The translations under genes and the position numbers were made by a program. 64,000 nt of DNA from Adenophora triphylla var. japonica (lineage: Eukaryota; Streptophyta; Magnoliopsida; Asterales; Campanulaceae), in contig JAFEMH010000332.1 of NCBI GenBank assembly GCA_022495995.1, forward strand, positions 434,001-498,000, given 5' to 3'. The notes under the pieces were generated by a model that was given only the letters and a program-made list of their open reading frames with translations, searched no databases and was not told the origin of the DNA. Within the stretch, counting starts at the first letter, position 1. The number at the start of each line of letters is the position of its first letter. Below, piece after piece: positions 1 to 12,752 of the stretch.

Positions 1-352
1 TCTCTCTTTTTCAAAAAAAGCAATTACATGCTTTGGCTTAGGGAATTCGAATTCCCGAAGCCCAAAAATCTCTCTTCTTAAAAAAAATCAATTACATGCT
101 TTGGCTTAGAGAATTCAAATTCTCGATGCCCAAAATGTCACTCCTTGTTTCAAAAAATCAATTACATGCTTTGGCTAGGAAATTTGAATTTTTGACGCCC
201 AAAATCTCTCTCTTTTTCAAAAAAAATTGTTACATGCTTTGGCTTAGAGAATTCGAATTCTCGATGCCCAAAAGGTCTCTCCTTGTTTCAAAAAAAAATC
301 AATTACATGCTTTGCTTAGGGAATTCGAATTCCCGACGCCCCCGTTTCTAAA
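1..352 (+). repeat. Tandem repeat, about 70-bp unit, five copies
   Basis: The word ACATGCTTTGG recurs at about 26, 94, 164, 232 and 305, so the period is 68-73 bp. Each unit carries a GAATTCGAATTC-type palindrome, with variants, and ends CCCAAAA. Open frames here are by-products of the repeat. Confidence 0.85.
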
Positions 353-355
353 AAA

Positions 356-1290
356 TGTTTTCATGTTAAGTGACCCGAACTACGTTTGGTCTGATTCCCA
401 TGCGGGATACGTAGGCAGCCTGTCACCTCAGGCACGACCGCACCTTTGTTAAAATCTTAACCAATCTCAAACACTTTTGTTCCTTCTCGAGTCTTAAGGG
501 ATTCGAACTACGTCTGGTCTGATTCCCATACGGGATACGTAGGCAGCCTGTCACCTCAGGCACGACCGCACCTTTTTCAAAATCTCAATCAATCAAGTTA
601 TCTTTTTCAAACTCTCCAACACTTTTTTTTCTTCTCGAGTCTTAAGTGACCCGAACTACGTTTGGTCTGATTCCCATGCGGGATACGTAGGCAGCCTGTC
701 ACATCAGGTACGACCACACACCTTTTTCAAAATCTCAATCAATCATGTTCCTTCTCGAGTCTTAAGTGATTCGAACTACGTTTGGTCTGATTCCCATGCG
801 GGATACGTAGGCAACCTGTCACATCAGGTACGACCACACCTTTTTCAAAATCTCAATCGATCAAGTTCCTTCTCGAGTCTTAAGTGATTCGAACTATGTT
901 TGGTCTGATTCCCATGCGGGATACGTAGGCAGCCTGTCACATCAGGTACGACCACACCTTTTTCAAAATCTCAATCGATCAATTTCCTTCTCGAGTCTTA
1001 AGTGATTCGAACTACGTTTGGTCTGATTCCCATGCGGGATACGTAGGCAGCCTGTCACATCAGGTACGACCACACCTTTTTCAAAATCTCAATCGATCAA
1101 TTTCCTTCTCGAGTCTTAAGTGATTCGAACTACGTTTGGTCTGATTCCCATGCGGGATACGTAGGCAGCCTGTCACATCAGGTACGACCACACCTTTTTC
1201 AAAATCTCAATCAATCAAGTTCCTTCTCGAGTCTTAAGTGACCTGAACTACGTTGGTCTGATTCCCATGCGGGAAACGTAAGCAGCCTGT
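356..1290 (+). repeat. Tandem repeat, about 118-bp unit, eight copies, each with a hairpin
   Basis: GTAGGCAGCC or a close variant recurs at 411, 539, 687, 807, 925, 1043, 1161 and 1278. Spacing is 128 and 148 in the first two units and then 117-120 bp. Every unit holds the hairpin CTACGT...TTCCC-ATGC-GGGA...ACGTAG, for example at 380-414, 656-690, 1012-1046 and 1130-1164. The unit at 894-928 reads CTATGT, which still pairs through a G-T wobble; the last unit (1248-1281) is degenerate. Confidence 0.9.
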
Positions 1291-1599
1291 CACCCCAAGT
1301 ACAAAGCTGGAACTCGGACAGCAAATCACGTCTCGACCTGCAAGAAGCTTGCTCCCTGCGATTAAAGCAAAGGAATCAAAAATCTCATCACACGGCATTC
1401 ATGGCAAATCAATCGTCATTCATCATCAACAATGACTTGCAGCGTATCCTCGAATTTGTTTTTAGTAAGGTTACATGCATGTAGTCTGTTTACTTTGAGA
1501 AACACTTGGATACAATTGCTATGTCGTCTCTTCATGCTACAACTTCTGCCATATCATAATCATCATCATATATCATAATTTCAATCATCCTCTCATGTT
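1291..1599 (+). other. Element A 3' region without a recognisable feature
   Basis: I see no gene or clear repeat in this stretch. It links the 118-bp array to the block of shorter repeats. Confidence 0.5.
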
Positions 1600-1990
1600 A
1601 CTCTTGGTCCGTTCGGTCACCCCGAATTCGACCCCTCTCATGCTACTTTTGGTCTGTTCGGTCACCCCGAATTTGATCCCTCTAATGTTTATCTTGGTTA
1701 CCATTGGGTCCTCCCGAGCAATCGGGATGGACCTCCTTCGAACTACGTTTTGACCTGATTCCCATGCGGGATACGTAGGCAGCTTGAGAGCTCGAGCTCG
1801 GTCGCCAGATTTGTCTAAAAGCTTGTCACTTTGGTTACTCTGGCACATCCCATTCGGTCACCCCGAATTTGACCCCTCTCATGTTACATTTGGTCTGTTC
1901 GGTCACCCTGAATTTGACCTCTCTCATGTCATCACTGGTCTGCTCGGTCACCCCAAATTTGACCTCTCTAATGATTACCTTCATTACTTT
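1600..1990 (+). repeat. Irregular repeats built on CGGTCACCCCGAA
   Basis: A unit of about 42 bp, containing CGGTCACCCCGAA followed by TTGACC and CTCTCATG or close variants, occurs about twice at 1613-1690 and about three times at 1855-1975. The blocks are separated by a hairpin-bearing segment at 1743-1778. No coding signal is visible beyond repeat-generated frames. Confidence 0.75.
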
Positions 1991-1996
1991 GTTGAA

Positions 1997-2033
1997 CTAC
2001 GCGACTGGTCTGATTCTCATGCGAGATACGTAG
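1997..2033 (+). other. 3'-region hairpin with compensatory change (type 2)
   Basis: The outer stem is CTACG/CGTAG. The inner stem is CTC-ATGC-GAG, whereas the tandem copies read CCC-ATGC-GGG. Both arms changed together, so pairing is kept. Two more copies follow at 2189-2223 (loop GTGC) and 2282-2315 (loop GCAA), giving a run of type-2 hairpins up to about 100 bp before the LTR. Confidence 0.7.
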
Positions 2034-2401
2034 GCAGCCTGTCACCTCAGGCACGACCACCCCTTCCGTCTAAAAGCTTATCACTTGAAATCCCCAGCAA
2101 AGAGATCATGATCTCAATGCATCCTGAGACTTGACCCATAGGACACTGAGACGCCTAGAAGTCTTTTCCTCTCCAACAGTAAGCCGAACTACGTCTGGTC
2201 TGATTCCCGTGCGGGATACGTAGGAAACTTGGGCGCCCAAGTTCGACCATACTTGTGTTTGAAAGTTTGCTTGAGTAGAACTACGGAGGCTTGATTCCCG
2301 CAAGGGATACGTAGGAAGCCCTACTTTGGGCCCAGCCACTAACCTAGCCGAGATCGTTGTCTCTTAGTGATCGTCGAATCCCCTTTACTTTACAAGGAGA
2401 T

Positions 2402-2415
2402 TCGCCGAGGGGCTC
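2402..2415 (+). other. Polypurine tract of element A
   Basis: GCCGAGGGGCTC lies directly before the LTR start TGTAGACACC. The same sequence precedes the 3' LTR of B (47255-47268), and a variant (GCTGAGGGGCTAAC on the minus strand) precedes that of C. This is the expected plus-strand primer position. Confidence 0.75.
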
Positions 2416-4913
2416 TGTAGACACCCCGATCTCGCACCCCCCGAAGGACCTTGTTAATTGGTCTAAACCTTTGCAATTGACCTAGAACCTCGATTTGGCC
2501 ACGCGGGAAGTCCGTTCGCCTTATCGGTGCATGATATGGAAAAACGGAGTCCAAATTCTTAATCAGGACGAAAAATCGAGTGAACGGACATATTTACAAA
2601 AATACGGACATCGGGACCCCGGACCGAGGCCCGAAACGTCAAAACAGTCCTTTACCGACCATTTTGTGCATTAAAAAACATATTATGATATTCCTTACTC
2701 ATTAACGAATTTCAGATATACCATATCGACCACAAAATTATTTCAAGCAACTTTGACGTTTGGCTCGCGGACAACCGAGACATCGAAGTGCGCGCACCGG
2801 AGCAGTTGCGGAACCAAACAGTGAGTGAGTTGTTACTGCAAAGAACAAGAGCACAAATCAAAAACAGGTCAATGGCAAAATGTTGACATCAATCCTAAGC
2901 ATGTGACTTTTCTCCTTCCAAAATGAAGTAAACATGGGATTTTTCCCATTTTGCTTCCCAAGAATTGCCACATTGGTCATACCTTTTCTTGTTTGACTTC
3001 TAAAAGCTAAGGACAGCCCAAATTACTCCCTCCTTGCTCGGTTCTTCATAAAAGAAGGGGGTCCTCTCCCAAAAAAAAATCCATCCTACAACAACTCAAG
3101 CATTCTAGCAAACTCTCCACCAATTCACTCTTACACTCAAAAAAAAAAACACTCTCCATTCTCTCTCTAAACTCTCTCCATTTCAGCCCCCTACACCACA
3201 ACACAACCACAATCAAACCACCTCAAACCACCACAAACAAACACTTCTTCAAACACAAACACTACTTCAAATACTACTTCAAACACAAACACATTCAAAC
3301 AACAAAGAATCAAAAAAGTCTTCCCTTGGAAGCAAAGGAAGCACACTCCTCATTGACTAGGTATAAGTCTCCCCCTTGTAATCTATTTTATGCTCAAAAT
3401 GTAATCTCCATGTAAATAAAGCTTGAGGTCTAGCTATTTCATGGCTAGACCTCCATGTATGTAAATAATGGTGCTCTTCATGTTTATTCATTTTTACTCC
3501 CCTTCTCCATGATTTTTTTTTATCTAAATGTTTATGTATGTTGTCTACATGTTTAGATACAAGTCCTATGTTGAAAGCATGCTCTAAATGTCCATTTATG
3601 TCTTTAGAGTTGATGTTGTCCATGAAGTATGCACAATCTGTTCTCTCCACCTTCTTTCATGTCCATCAACACTTTGGTTCATGTTTTGTGCTATGTAATG
3701 ATTCTAGTATGTTCATAACATGTTACTTTAGTTGTGTCTCAAATATCATGCCTTGAATCCATGTATAGGATAGGGTTTGATGGTAATATTCAAGATGCAT
3801 AGTTGCTGTCCAGTAACTTCTGAATCTGACCATGCTCTGTTCTACTGTGAATATCTCACTCATTACTTAGGGCTTTTGCATTATTCGAGATTTATGTGTT
3901 AGATAACCCAATAAGGAAACTAAGCATACCTCAATTGTAAATTTTGGACTTCGGGAAGGTCTCCTTTCCATTTTTGTGCTAAATGTCATTGCTTAGTCCC
4001 TGCAAATACTTTACTTCTGATCCAAAGTTTTGATAGTGTATTTACCTATCAAACTTTATCATTTTGGTCTCATTTTTGGTGAGAATCATTTTCAAGATGT
4101 CTGAAACAACTTTCATGTTTTGACCTTCTAGTGATTCTCTTATTTCAATGCATTTATGAGTTGTTAAAAGTCAAATATACACTATTTTTTTCATGTTCTG
4201 GCAGAATGCATGTTTTGATTAAATGAATCATTTGAGCTTACAATCAAGACTCTAAAATCATGTAAAAAATCATGGAACTTTCTTAATTTGTTGGGAGTAA
4301 GTCCCCATTTTTACATTTCCAGATTAACAAGCTTTGGTCAAGTTTTACAGGTTCAAAAAGGGATAACAGTCCCAAAAACTGGATACAAAGACATTTTGGA
4401 CCTTTCATTATTTGTGGGATTTGTCTCCATTTTGTACATAATTGTATATTAAACCCCCATGTAAATAATCCCCGTCCCATGTATGTCTTATTTATGACAA
4501 TAGGTGCACTTAAATCAATTTCGAAAAACCAAATGCGAGTCCCCTCAAACCGACTCTCATTTGCGAATTTAAATGAACATACTTAGACTAGGAGACCCCT
4601 TTGTATATAAATCACCATTTTTCACAAAGCATAAGAATTAGAAATCTAACGTAGGGTGGCATGCATGCTAGAGGCCGAAAGGGCGAGAAGGGTGCTTAAT
4701 ACCTTCCCTTCTCGTAACTTAGCCCCCGAACCCACTTTTCTCTAAAAGGTTTTGCTTTCGTTTTCCTTTGCAAAATAAACGAGGTGGCGACTCTTTCTTG
4801 TTTCAAAACTCCAAGGGTACCATTATGAGAAACCGAGTGCATTCAATGCACACTTAGCACGAGAAACTCGCCGTTTTACACGACGACGGGAATTTCGAGC
4901 GCGGGCTCTCACA
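2416..4913 (+). repeat. 3' LTR of element A (2,498 bp)
   Basis: It starts TGTAGACACC after the polypurine tract and ends CTCTCACA, where a copia reading frame resumes. A TATA box is at 4614-4622. It contains CCGAAAGGGCGAGAAGG and, near its end, GGTGGCGACTC, wording also seen near the ends of the B LTRs. Small open frames at 3357-4480 are not gene-like. The partner LTR is outside the window. Confidence 0.8.
4614..4622 (+). promoter_or_regulatory. TATA box in the element A LTR
   Basis: TATATAAAT lies about 290 bp before the LTR end, a usual place for the U3/R boundary. Confidence 0.5.
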
Positions 4914-5105
4914 GAACCAAGTTCACATCAGCGATCCAAACACATACTTAGACGTTTCCACCTCATTCGAGAATTCATAAAAAGAGGAGACATTAAGATA
5001 TGCAAAGTATCAATCGATGATAACATAGGGAATCCGCTTACAATGCCCCTCGCACAAGCAAAGCATGATGTTCATGTTAGGTTCATGGGTATTCGATACA
5101 TATAG
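4914..5105 (+). pseudogene. Ty1/copia polyprotein, last 63 codons of RNase H
   Basis: One frame reads from the LTR boundary to TAG at 5103-5105. It includes SHQRSKHILRRFHLIRE, then GDIKICKVS, then NPLTMPLAQAKHDVHVRFMGIRY. This is the C-terminal end of copia RNase H, where the family usually has a DPLTKPL-like motif. Upstream sequence is cut off by element A. The copia 3' LTR begins 25 bp after the stop, the usual copia arrangement. Confidence 0.85.
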
Positions 5106-5130
5106 ATGGATCCTAGTGCAAGTAGGATAT

Positions 5131-6362
5131 TGTTGGTGTTATGCCCTAGGCGTTTAGTTGTTTTGACTTATAACTTAATACTGTTATGTAATCGTCTTTA
5201 CCGTTTATTATGGAGCATGTTATTTGGTTTATTATATGTTTTGCATGTTTATTATAATAACCTGCGTCCCTAGTTATTATGAATAACTAGTATAAGTTGG
5301 TAATGGATAATCATGGTGATGATTATATGCATAGGATTCACATTACACTTATGGATACTTGTTAGAGAATTAGGTACTGGACATTACCTACCTATGAGAT
5401 TTATGACATGGTCTATAGTCATATATGTCATGATTAAATCTCATGATAGTCATGTCATTTGAATCCTTTGTACCTAGGATTATCATCGTCTTCCACAAGA
5501 TGAATGTTGTGTTTGATGTAGTCTAACACTATCTTTAATAGGATAGCAATAAGGGCTGTGTTAGCACAATTTGATTCTTGTAGGGAAGAATGATAAGTCA
5601 AGATGGGATTTGTCCCTTGTAAAGAGAGATGTCTGCTTGGGTCCCTCGATGAATTGTATTGATGAAATGTGTGGCCACACTCAAGAGATTTGATAGAGAT
5701 CAAATGCACTTGGATTATCAACATAATCGGAGTCGAGAAAGCATTGAACAATATAAGTTGACGTGGACCATGACTTATGTTCAATATGACATTGTGTGAC
5801 AAAAAGGATTGTGACATTGATCTATCAAGGAATCAAACTTTGATGTTATATTTAATTGGGTGGACATAATTGCTTGCTAGAAACCACTTATATCTTATGA
5901 GGATGATGTTTCAACTCACTACCAACGTAAAATATAATTCCTAATGGGTCACACACAAAGAACGAATTGGAAAAATGGCTCAATATGGAAATTTGGGTTT
6001 TGGCACGACTCGTGCCATGGGTCACGACTCGTGATGCTGTTAAAGTTTGGGGACGACTCATGCTCTCAGGCATGACTCATGCCCTCAATCAGCACGGGTG
6101 ACTTTTTGGTCATGTGGATTACAGATATAGGGTGATTCCGTTATCACCTAAAACTTGAAGATTAATTCATCACAAGGAAGACCAAGGTGAAAATCAAAGG
6201 TTCGTCAACGGTTCAAAGATTCATTTTCGAAGAACAAAATCGCTGTTAAGGTATGTAAATCTATTTCATGATTTTTATCTATTCATGTTAGATGGATTCA
6301 TGGCTAGGGTTTTGTGTTATATGTTCAAGTCTTCCGCTGCGTTTGTAACCCCAAACCCAACA
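5131..6362 (+). repeat. 3' LTR of the truncated copia element (1,232 bp)
   Basis: It starts TGTTGGTGTTATGCCCTAGG after a purine-rich GTGCAAGTAGGATAT, and ends AAACCCAACA. It is homologous to the solo LTR at 56338-57902 over long stretches, including the CCCTAGG start, the internal TACTTGTTAGAGAA word and the CTTCCGCTGCG end. Flanks GATAT (5126-5130, internal) and AATAT (6363-6367) are listed only for reference. Downstream is a second copia in the opposite orientation. Confidence 0.85.
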
Positions 6363-6717
6363 AATATATCCTTTGCTTTAGATATAGCTTGTTGGTATCT
6401 ACTATATCTGCTAGAATATCATAATCTAGACAACTTATGATTTTAGAGTGGGCCCTCTCATCTAGCGCGATCAGATCTGCCTCTTCCTTCTCTATTACCT
6501 TCTAAGCCTTCTCCGAACTTTCTGCTGTTGCAGCCGCGATAACACCGGTGGGAACGACTTCTGGTTTGCCCTTTGAATCCTGACGATTCCTGATTGCAGC
6601 AGCCACTGTATCCCACAAACCCTTGTCCATCAACAAGGCTTTTATCTTGATTTGCCAAAGAGAAAAACTATTTTTCCCATTAAACTTGTCAATCGGTGAT
6701 TCAATTCCTGATTTCAT
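6363..6717 (-). pseudogene. Ty1/copia gag, N-terminal fragment (second copia, minus strand)
   Basis: The minus frame from ATG at 6717 reads FNGKNSFSLWQIKIKALLMDKGLW, the copia gag (UBN2-like) start. One TAG at 6504-6502 follows, then the frame continues as KVIEKEEADLIALDERAHSKI up to the boundary of the inserted copia at 6362. The TAG is consistent with a Trp codon mutated by G to A. Its own LTR and primer site lie immediately to the right. Confidence 0.8.
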
Positions 6718-6760
6718 CTTTTTATGCAGCGGAAAACCCTATACCTTTCTCAACCTGATC

Positions 6761-6774
6761 GATTCTGATACCGA
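6761..6774 (-). other. Primer-binding site of the minus-strand copia
   Basis: The minus strand reads CGGTATCAGAATC three bases after the LTR end (TTCTAACA). GGTATCAGA is the core of the plant copia site complementary to initiator tRNA-Met, with one or two mismatches at the edges. Confidence 0.75.
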
Positions 6775-7025
6775 TTTGTTAGAACAAAGTATATGTAGAA
6801 GATAGAAAACAATCATCAATCACACAACACACAGATATACGTGGTTCACCAACTTGGCTACGTCCACGGGCAGAAGAAGAGAATATTATTATCAACTAGA
6901 AATCAACAAATTACAATCTCTAATCTATTGCACGAATTATTAGTCAAGAATTTTTGTCTGGTCAAACCCTAGATCTAGAAAACAGATGAGCAAACTGAAC
7001 TACTCATTTAGATAGGGATAGGTGG

Positions 7026-7033
7026 TATTTATA
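7026..7033 (-). promoter_or_regulatory. TATA box in the copia LTR
   Basis: The minus strand reads TATAAATACC about 250 bp before the LTR end, a typical copia promoter position. Confidence 0.5.
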
Positions 7034-7189
7034 CTTCCTACTCCAAACCCTGTAGGATTTTACAACCCCGAACCAAATTTGTCGCAAATCAGCCCAGTCC
7101 AGACCTATGGCTCGATCGCCCCTGCCGAGGGCGCGATCACCCCATACGTATAAAAGGCAAAGGTGCGATCACTCCAACAAGTGCGCGAC

Positions 7190-8324
7190 CAGGGCCGGCC
7201 CTTGCCTAAGGCAGGTGAGGCCTAGGCCTTAGGCCCCCAAAATTTTGCACTTTTTAGGGCCCCAAAAATTTAGGAATTTAGTAGTAATATACTAGGAAGT
7301 GAGGGGCATCATTGAAAATTAAACTTAAAAGTCAATAGTTATAGTCTGGTCAATCCACACAACGCGCACAAAAAGAAATCTCAATTTCACGAAGAACGGA
7401 AGAAGAGACGAGGAAGAGAAGAGACGGTTGTCACGGTCACGGAATTGCGATCGCCACCACCCAGCCACCGCCGTCCGCCGCACCATTTTTGACAAGGTAT
7501 TTCGATTCTCTGATTCTCTCCCTTCATCGACTTTTCCTCTCTTTCTCATATCAAATCCTTCAAATTTCTAAATCCCTAACAAATTAGAAATTTTGATTTG
7601 GGGTTAAATAATTTATTTTATCTTAGATTAGGGTTAGGACTTTTGATTTATGGTTAAATTAAATTTATTTTATTCAAAATTAGGGCATTTGATTGTTACC
7701 CCCTTGGTTCTAAATTGAAATCATTTAATTGAAGAAGGCTCTATGTGAGTTATGTTTAATTGTTACCCCCTTCTATCTTCGTTCTAAATTGAATTAAAAA
7801 AAAATATTCTTAATTCAAAAGTAAAGATGAAAATTGTTTTTTTTTTTTTAAAAAAAATTTAAAAATTGTTTGGGCATCAATCATTTTTGGGATGAAAAGT
7901 AATCATTTTGGGATGATTCAACATTATTGGAATATTTCTTTATAAATTTTGCATTTATTCGTTTTGGTCAAATATATCTTTAAATCTTTTGAATTTTTTA
8001 ATAAAATTTATTGTATTTTTTCTCAATTATCTCAATCCAATCTAAATACCAAATCCAATTATCTTATCTAAGCACAAAACTCAATATTTTTGTTAGTAAA
8101 ATTTTCTAAGTCTTGTTGTTAGCTTACTATTCAACAACTATTCAATAATGCTAAAATCTAATAAAATCGAAAATAACATCTACAATCGTAATAAATCCTA
8201 AACCCTAAATATATAGAGATAAGTATATATTCGAAAATGTCACCGCATTGTTGCTCGTGGAGGATTATAAGAACCCCGACCAAATAGTTTGCCTTGGGCC
8301 CCAAATTTCACAGGACCGGCCCTG
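7190..8324. mobile_element. Non-autonomous hAT-type transposon with perfect 8-bp TSD
   Basis: The ends are CAGGGCCGGCCC and GGACCGGCCCTG, inverted repeats of about 12 bp with one mismatch; CAGGG...CCCTG is typical of hAT termini. The flanks TGCGCGAC at 7182-7189 and 8325-8332 are identical, matching the 8-bp hAT duplication. Subterminal GGCCCC/GGGGCC words occur at both ends. The AT-rich interior has no transposase frame, so the copy depends on a transposase elsewhere. The perfect TSD suggests a fairly young insertion. Confidence 0.9.
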
Positions 8325-8859
8325 TGCGCGACCACCCAGTTTGTCCAGAAACTTGGTGTGGCCGCACCCTGCATCTCCGCGCGGTCGCCCTCTTCTTCAA
8401 CTGTCACATAAATTCCAAACTTTCTTGTTTAATTCTCTAATTTATGCGTCTCCAAACTTAGATGACATCAAACCCAATTCATAATTTTAAGTTTGAAAAA
8501 GTAAAATAAACTATGTAAAATAAATTGAAAAAAATATTTGGGGACAAAGTTTTTTATGAAAAAAAATATAAAAAAATATTTATTTTTTGGGATTAAAGTG
8601 ACATTTAAATTGGGAGTGAGTAGTAGTTGGGTGGAGTTGAAACTTGATCAAAATGGGCCTCTTGTAGCTTGTTGGGCTAATCCACTATACTTTAAAAGTT
8701 CAGTTCAGAATCTTCAAATGAGCTTTTGATCAATCATTTCCATTAACTTGGGTTATGATCAATTACCCATGTGAGCTTTTTTTTATTCAAGCCCTCAAAA
8801 TCTTTTAAATTTGAATTAGTCAGATTTGTGGGATATGAGTTGCTTTTATCTTCCCAACA

Positions 8860-9219
8860 GTTTATTTACTTCCTTCTTATTCCGAGCTAGTAGCAAGAGT
8901 TGCTATCCCCAGTGAAGTGTAAGTCTAAAGTCCCGCTAGACCGAGTTTCAGTGTATAAGTACATGTTCCAATCCCACTTGTTGCATTCCCACCAGTTTTT
9001 GATACAGTCCCTGCCCGAATTCCTAGTCCGGGCTTCAGGATTTCGGTCGGTAGGCGCCCACCCGACTAGAGGTATCCTTAAAGATCCGGAGGGGGCTAAC
9101 GTGGTTGCGGGACAATGACTTGGCTTCACTTCCTCCTTGGATATGCGATGATCAGCTGTTGAAATGTTTAAACTTTCTACAATTATTAGGGTTTATCATA
9201 ATAATGTCATTTAAATATA
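8860..9219. other. Unassigned segment with a higher-GC block
   Basis: This lies between the copia LTR and a MITE. The block at about 8890-9130 is less AT-rich than its surroundings and is open on both strands (80 aa minus, 72 aa plus), but neither translation resembles a family I know. It could be a fragment of a gene, an organelle insertion or an old transposon. Confidence 0.35.
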
Positions 9220-9221
9220 TA

Positions 9222-9475
9222 CTCCATCCGTCCCTAAATGTTTGTCCCATTTCCTCTTTTCCTTTGTCCCAAAAAGTTAGTCTCATTTTCAAAATTAAAG
9301 CTTCAAAATCACTAAATTTTCAAAACTTGTAACATTTAGGGACGGAATATTACATAACGGCGGTGTACAATAATTTTCAAAGCGTTCGTAAAAATAACCA
9401 AAATTAAAGCTTCAAAATCACTAAATTAAAATATTTGAAAAGTCAAATGGGACAAACATTTAGGGACGGAGGAAG
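9222..9475. mobile_element. Stowaway-like MITE
   Basis: The ends are inverted: CTCCATCCGTCCCTAAATG at the left, and the right end reads CTTCCTCCGTCCCTAAATG on the opposite strand. TA dinucleotides flank it at 9220-9221 and 9476-9477. Length is 254 bp. This fits Tc1/mariner-type Stowaway elements; there is no coding capacity. Confidence 0.8.
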
Positions 9476-9477
9476 TA

Positions 9478-11451
<1,974 letters not shown>

Positions 11452-11975
11452 GGAGAAACGCGTTTTTCATAAGTTATGGAAAAACGGGATCCAGATTCTT
11501 TGGAAATGATATTCAGAAATTTTGTATTGGCCATGACCTTGGCCCATGGCTTTAGCTTGGGCAACACGTTTCTCCCTGGATATCAATATTAAAATGCCTG
11601 GATATCCGTAACTCTTTCGAAAGCTCGATATCCGTAATCTATTTAAGTTGATATTCAGAAAGTTGGTATGTGTTGGTCCCATTCTAACATAACTTCTGGA
11701 TATCATGATCAAAGGGTTCTGGATATCCAAAACTTTTGAGACTGATATTCAGAACCTTTGTATTAGATATCCAGAACCTTTTTGAAAGGCTTCTGGATAT
11801 CAATATTAAATGTTCTGGATATCCAGAACTCTTTGAAAGTGATATTCAGAATTTATTTAAGTTGATATTCAGAAAGTTGGTATGTGTTGATCTCATTCTA
11901 ACATAACTTCTGGATATATTCAGAACCTTTGAAAAAACACGTTTCTCCATAACTTATGGAGAAATGCATTTCTCC
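11452..11975. mobile_element. TIR (foldback-like) element rich in GGATATC words
   Basis: The left end GGAGAAACGCGTTTTTC followed by ATAAGTTATGG is repeated inverted at the right end (11947-11975), about 28 bp with a few mismatches. The interior repeats CTGGATATC and GATATTCAGAA many times on both strands. I did not find a convincing target duplication. The minus frame at 11467-11730 is repeat-derived. Confidence 0.6.
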
Positions 11976-12129
11976 GAAGACCTACTCTTAGTAATTAGTA
12001 GTTACAAATATTTGCATTTAGTTTGTCAACATATTCATTTTTCTATAATAATTATTGCATTTCTTATTTTGGGACAGACGAGCTAGGCTAGTAACCATAT
12101 ACTACTCTATTGTTGAATATTTATAGTAT

Positions 12130-12333
12130 AAATTAGGCCTGCCTTGTGAACAGTTCTTTGAACAGTTTTAAGGGGCTAATTTTCCATTTTGCCCTCACTA
12201 TTTTATCCCTTTTCCATTTTGCTCTTAAATTTATTTTTATTTTTTTTAATTTAAAAAAAAAATTAAAAAAAAAATTTTAAAAAAATTTAAAAAAAAATTA
12301 CGTGACCTTGAACACGGGCATGTACTAGTTAGG
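12130..12333 (+). mobile_element. Helitron-like sequence, plus-strand copy
   Basis: It ends CACGGGCATGTACTAG followed by T at 12334, the same terminal words as the copy at 10477. The upstream hairpin (ACGTGACC...GAACACGGG) is imperfect. The body has the same order of words in reverse, including AGGGGCTAATTTTCC, CATTTTGCCC and a poly-A/T block. The 5' boundary is uncertain. Confidence 0.4.
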
Positions 12334-12453
12334 TTATATTACAAGAGACCAAAAGTTGTTCAACTCTTTAATCTCCATCCCATTACAATCTCCGAGCCAC
12401 CCAAACTTGACCTTAACAATACTCAAAATTAGTGCAAAATTGTAAATCTTCTA

Positions 12454-12752
12454 CTCCTTCCATTTCATCTCAAATCCGATCAACTTTTGAACACGATAAT
12501 TAAAAAAAAAAGGTAAAATAGGAGAAAGGTCTTGTAAGATATGAAAAGTAAAATAGAAAAAAAAAGAATGGGAGGATTGAATAGTAAGTAATTGATCGAT
12601 ATTGTGAATATAAAAGTAAAGTAGGAGAAAGAATAAACGTGAGAAATTGTAAAAGTTTTTTGCCACTTTAAAAAGACCAATTTGAAATAAAACGGACGAA
12701 AATAATAATAAAAAAAATCAATTTAAGTTAAGATAAGATACGACGAAAGGAG
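12454..12752. mobile_element. Stowaway-like MITE
   Basis: CTCCTTCCATTTCATC at the left is matched by CTCCTTTCGTCGTATC on the opposite strand at the right, with TA at 12452-12453 and 12753-12754. The interior is AT-rich with no coding frame of note. Confidence 0.6.

Larger units (their letters stand above)
1..4913 (+). mobile_element. Element A: 3' part of a Tat/Ogre-like Ty3/gypsy retrotransposon
   Basis: Only the non-coding 3' region and the 3' LTR are in the window; gag-pol lies to the left. The purine-rich tract ending GAGGGGCTC at 2415 followed directly by TGTAGACACC marks the 3' LTR start, and the LTR ends TCTCACA at 4913. The tract and the 3' hairpin motif match elements B and C, which have Tat-type pol genes, so assignment to the same lineage is by shared non-coding features. 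It is inserted in a copia RNase H gene, which resumes at 4914 with no break in the recognisable protein. The left copy of the target duplication (expected GAACC) is outside the window. Confidence 0.8.
6777..8859 (-). repeat. 5' LTR of the minus-strand copia, interrupted by a hAT element
   Basis: On the minus strand the LTR starts TGTTGGGAAGATAAAAGC (8859 downward) and ends TTCTAACA at 6777 beside the primer site. Removing the hAT insertion (1,135 bp plus one 8-bp duplicate) leaves about 940 bp. A TATA box lies at 7033-7026. The start coordinate is inferred from the TGTTGGG word only. Confidence 0.65.

Noticed and set aside
360..1290. Regular repeats resembling a CRISPR array
   Set aside because: Units are contiguous 118-bp repeats without unique spacers, in a plant retrotransposon.
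96..2339. Open frames of 77-118 codons on both strands
   Set aside because: They run through tandem repeats and have no family features.
5131..6362. Interpretation as a solo LTR
   Set aside because: A copia RNase H end and purine tract lie directly upstream, so it is the 3' LTR of a truncated element.
6761..6774. Possible tRNA fragment
   Set aside because: Only the primer-site complement is present next to an LTR end; there is no tRNA cloverleaf.
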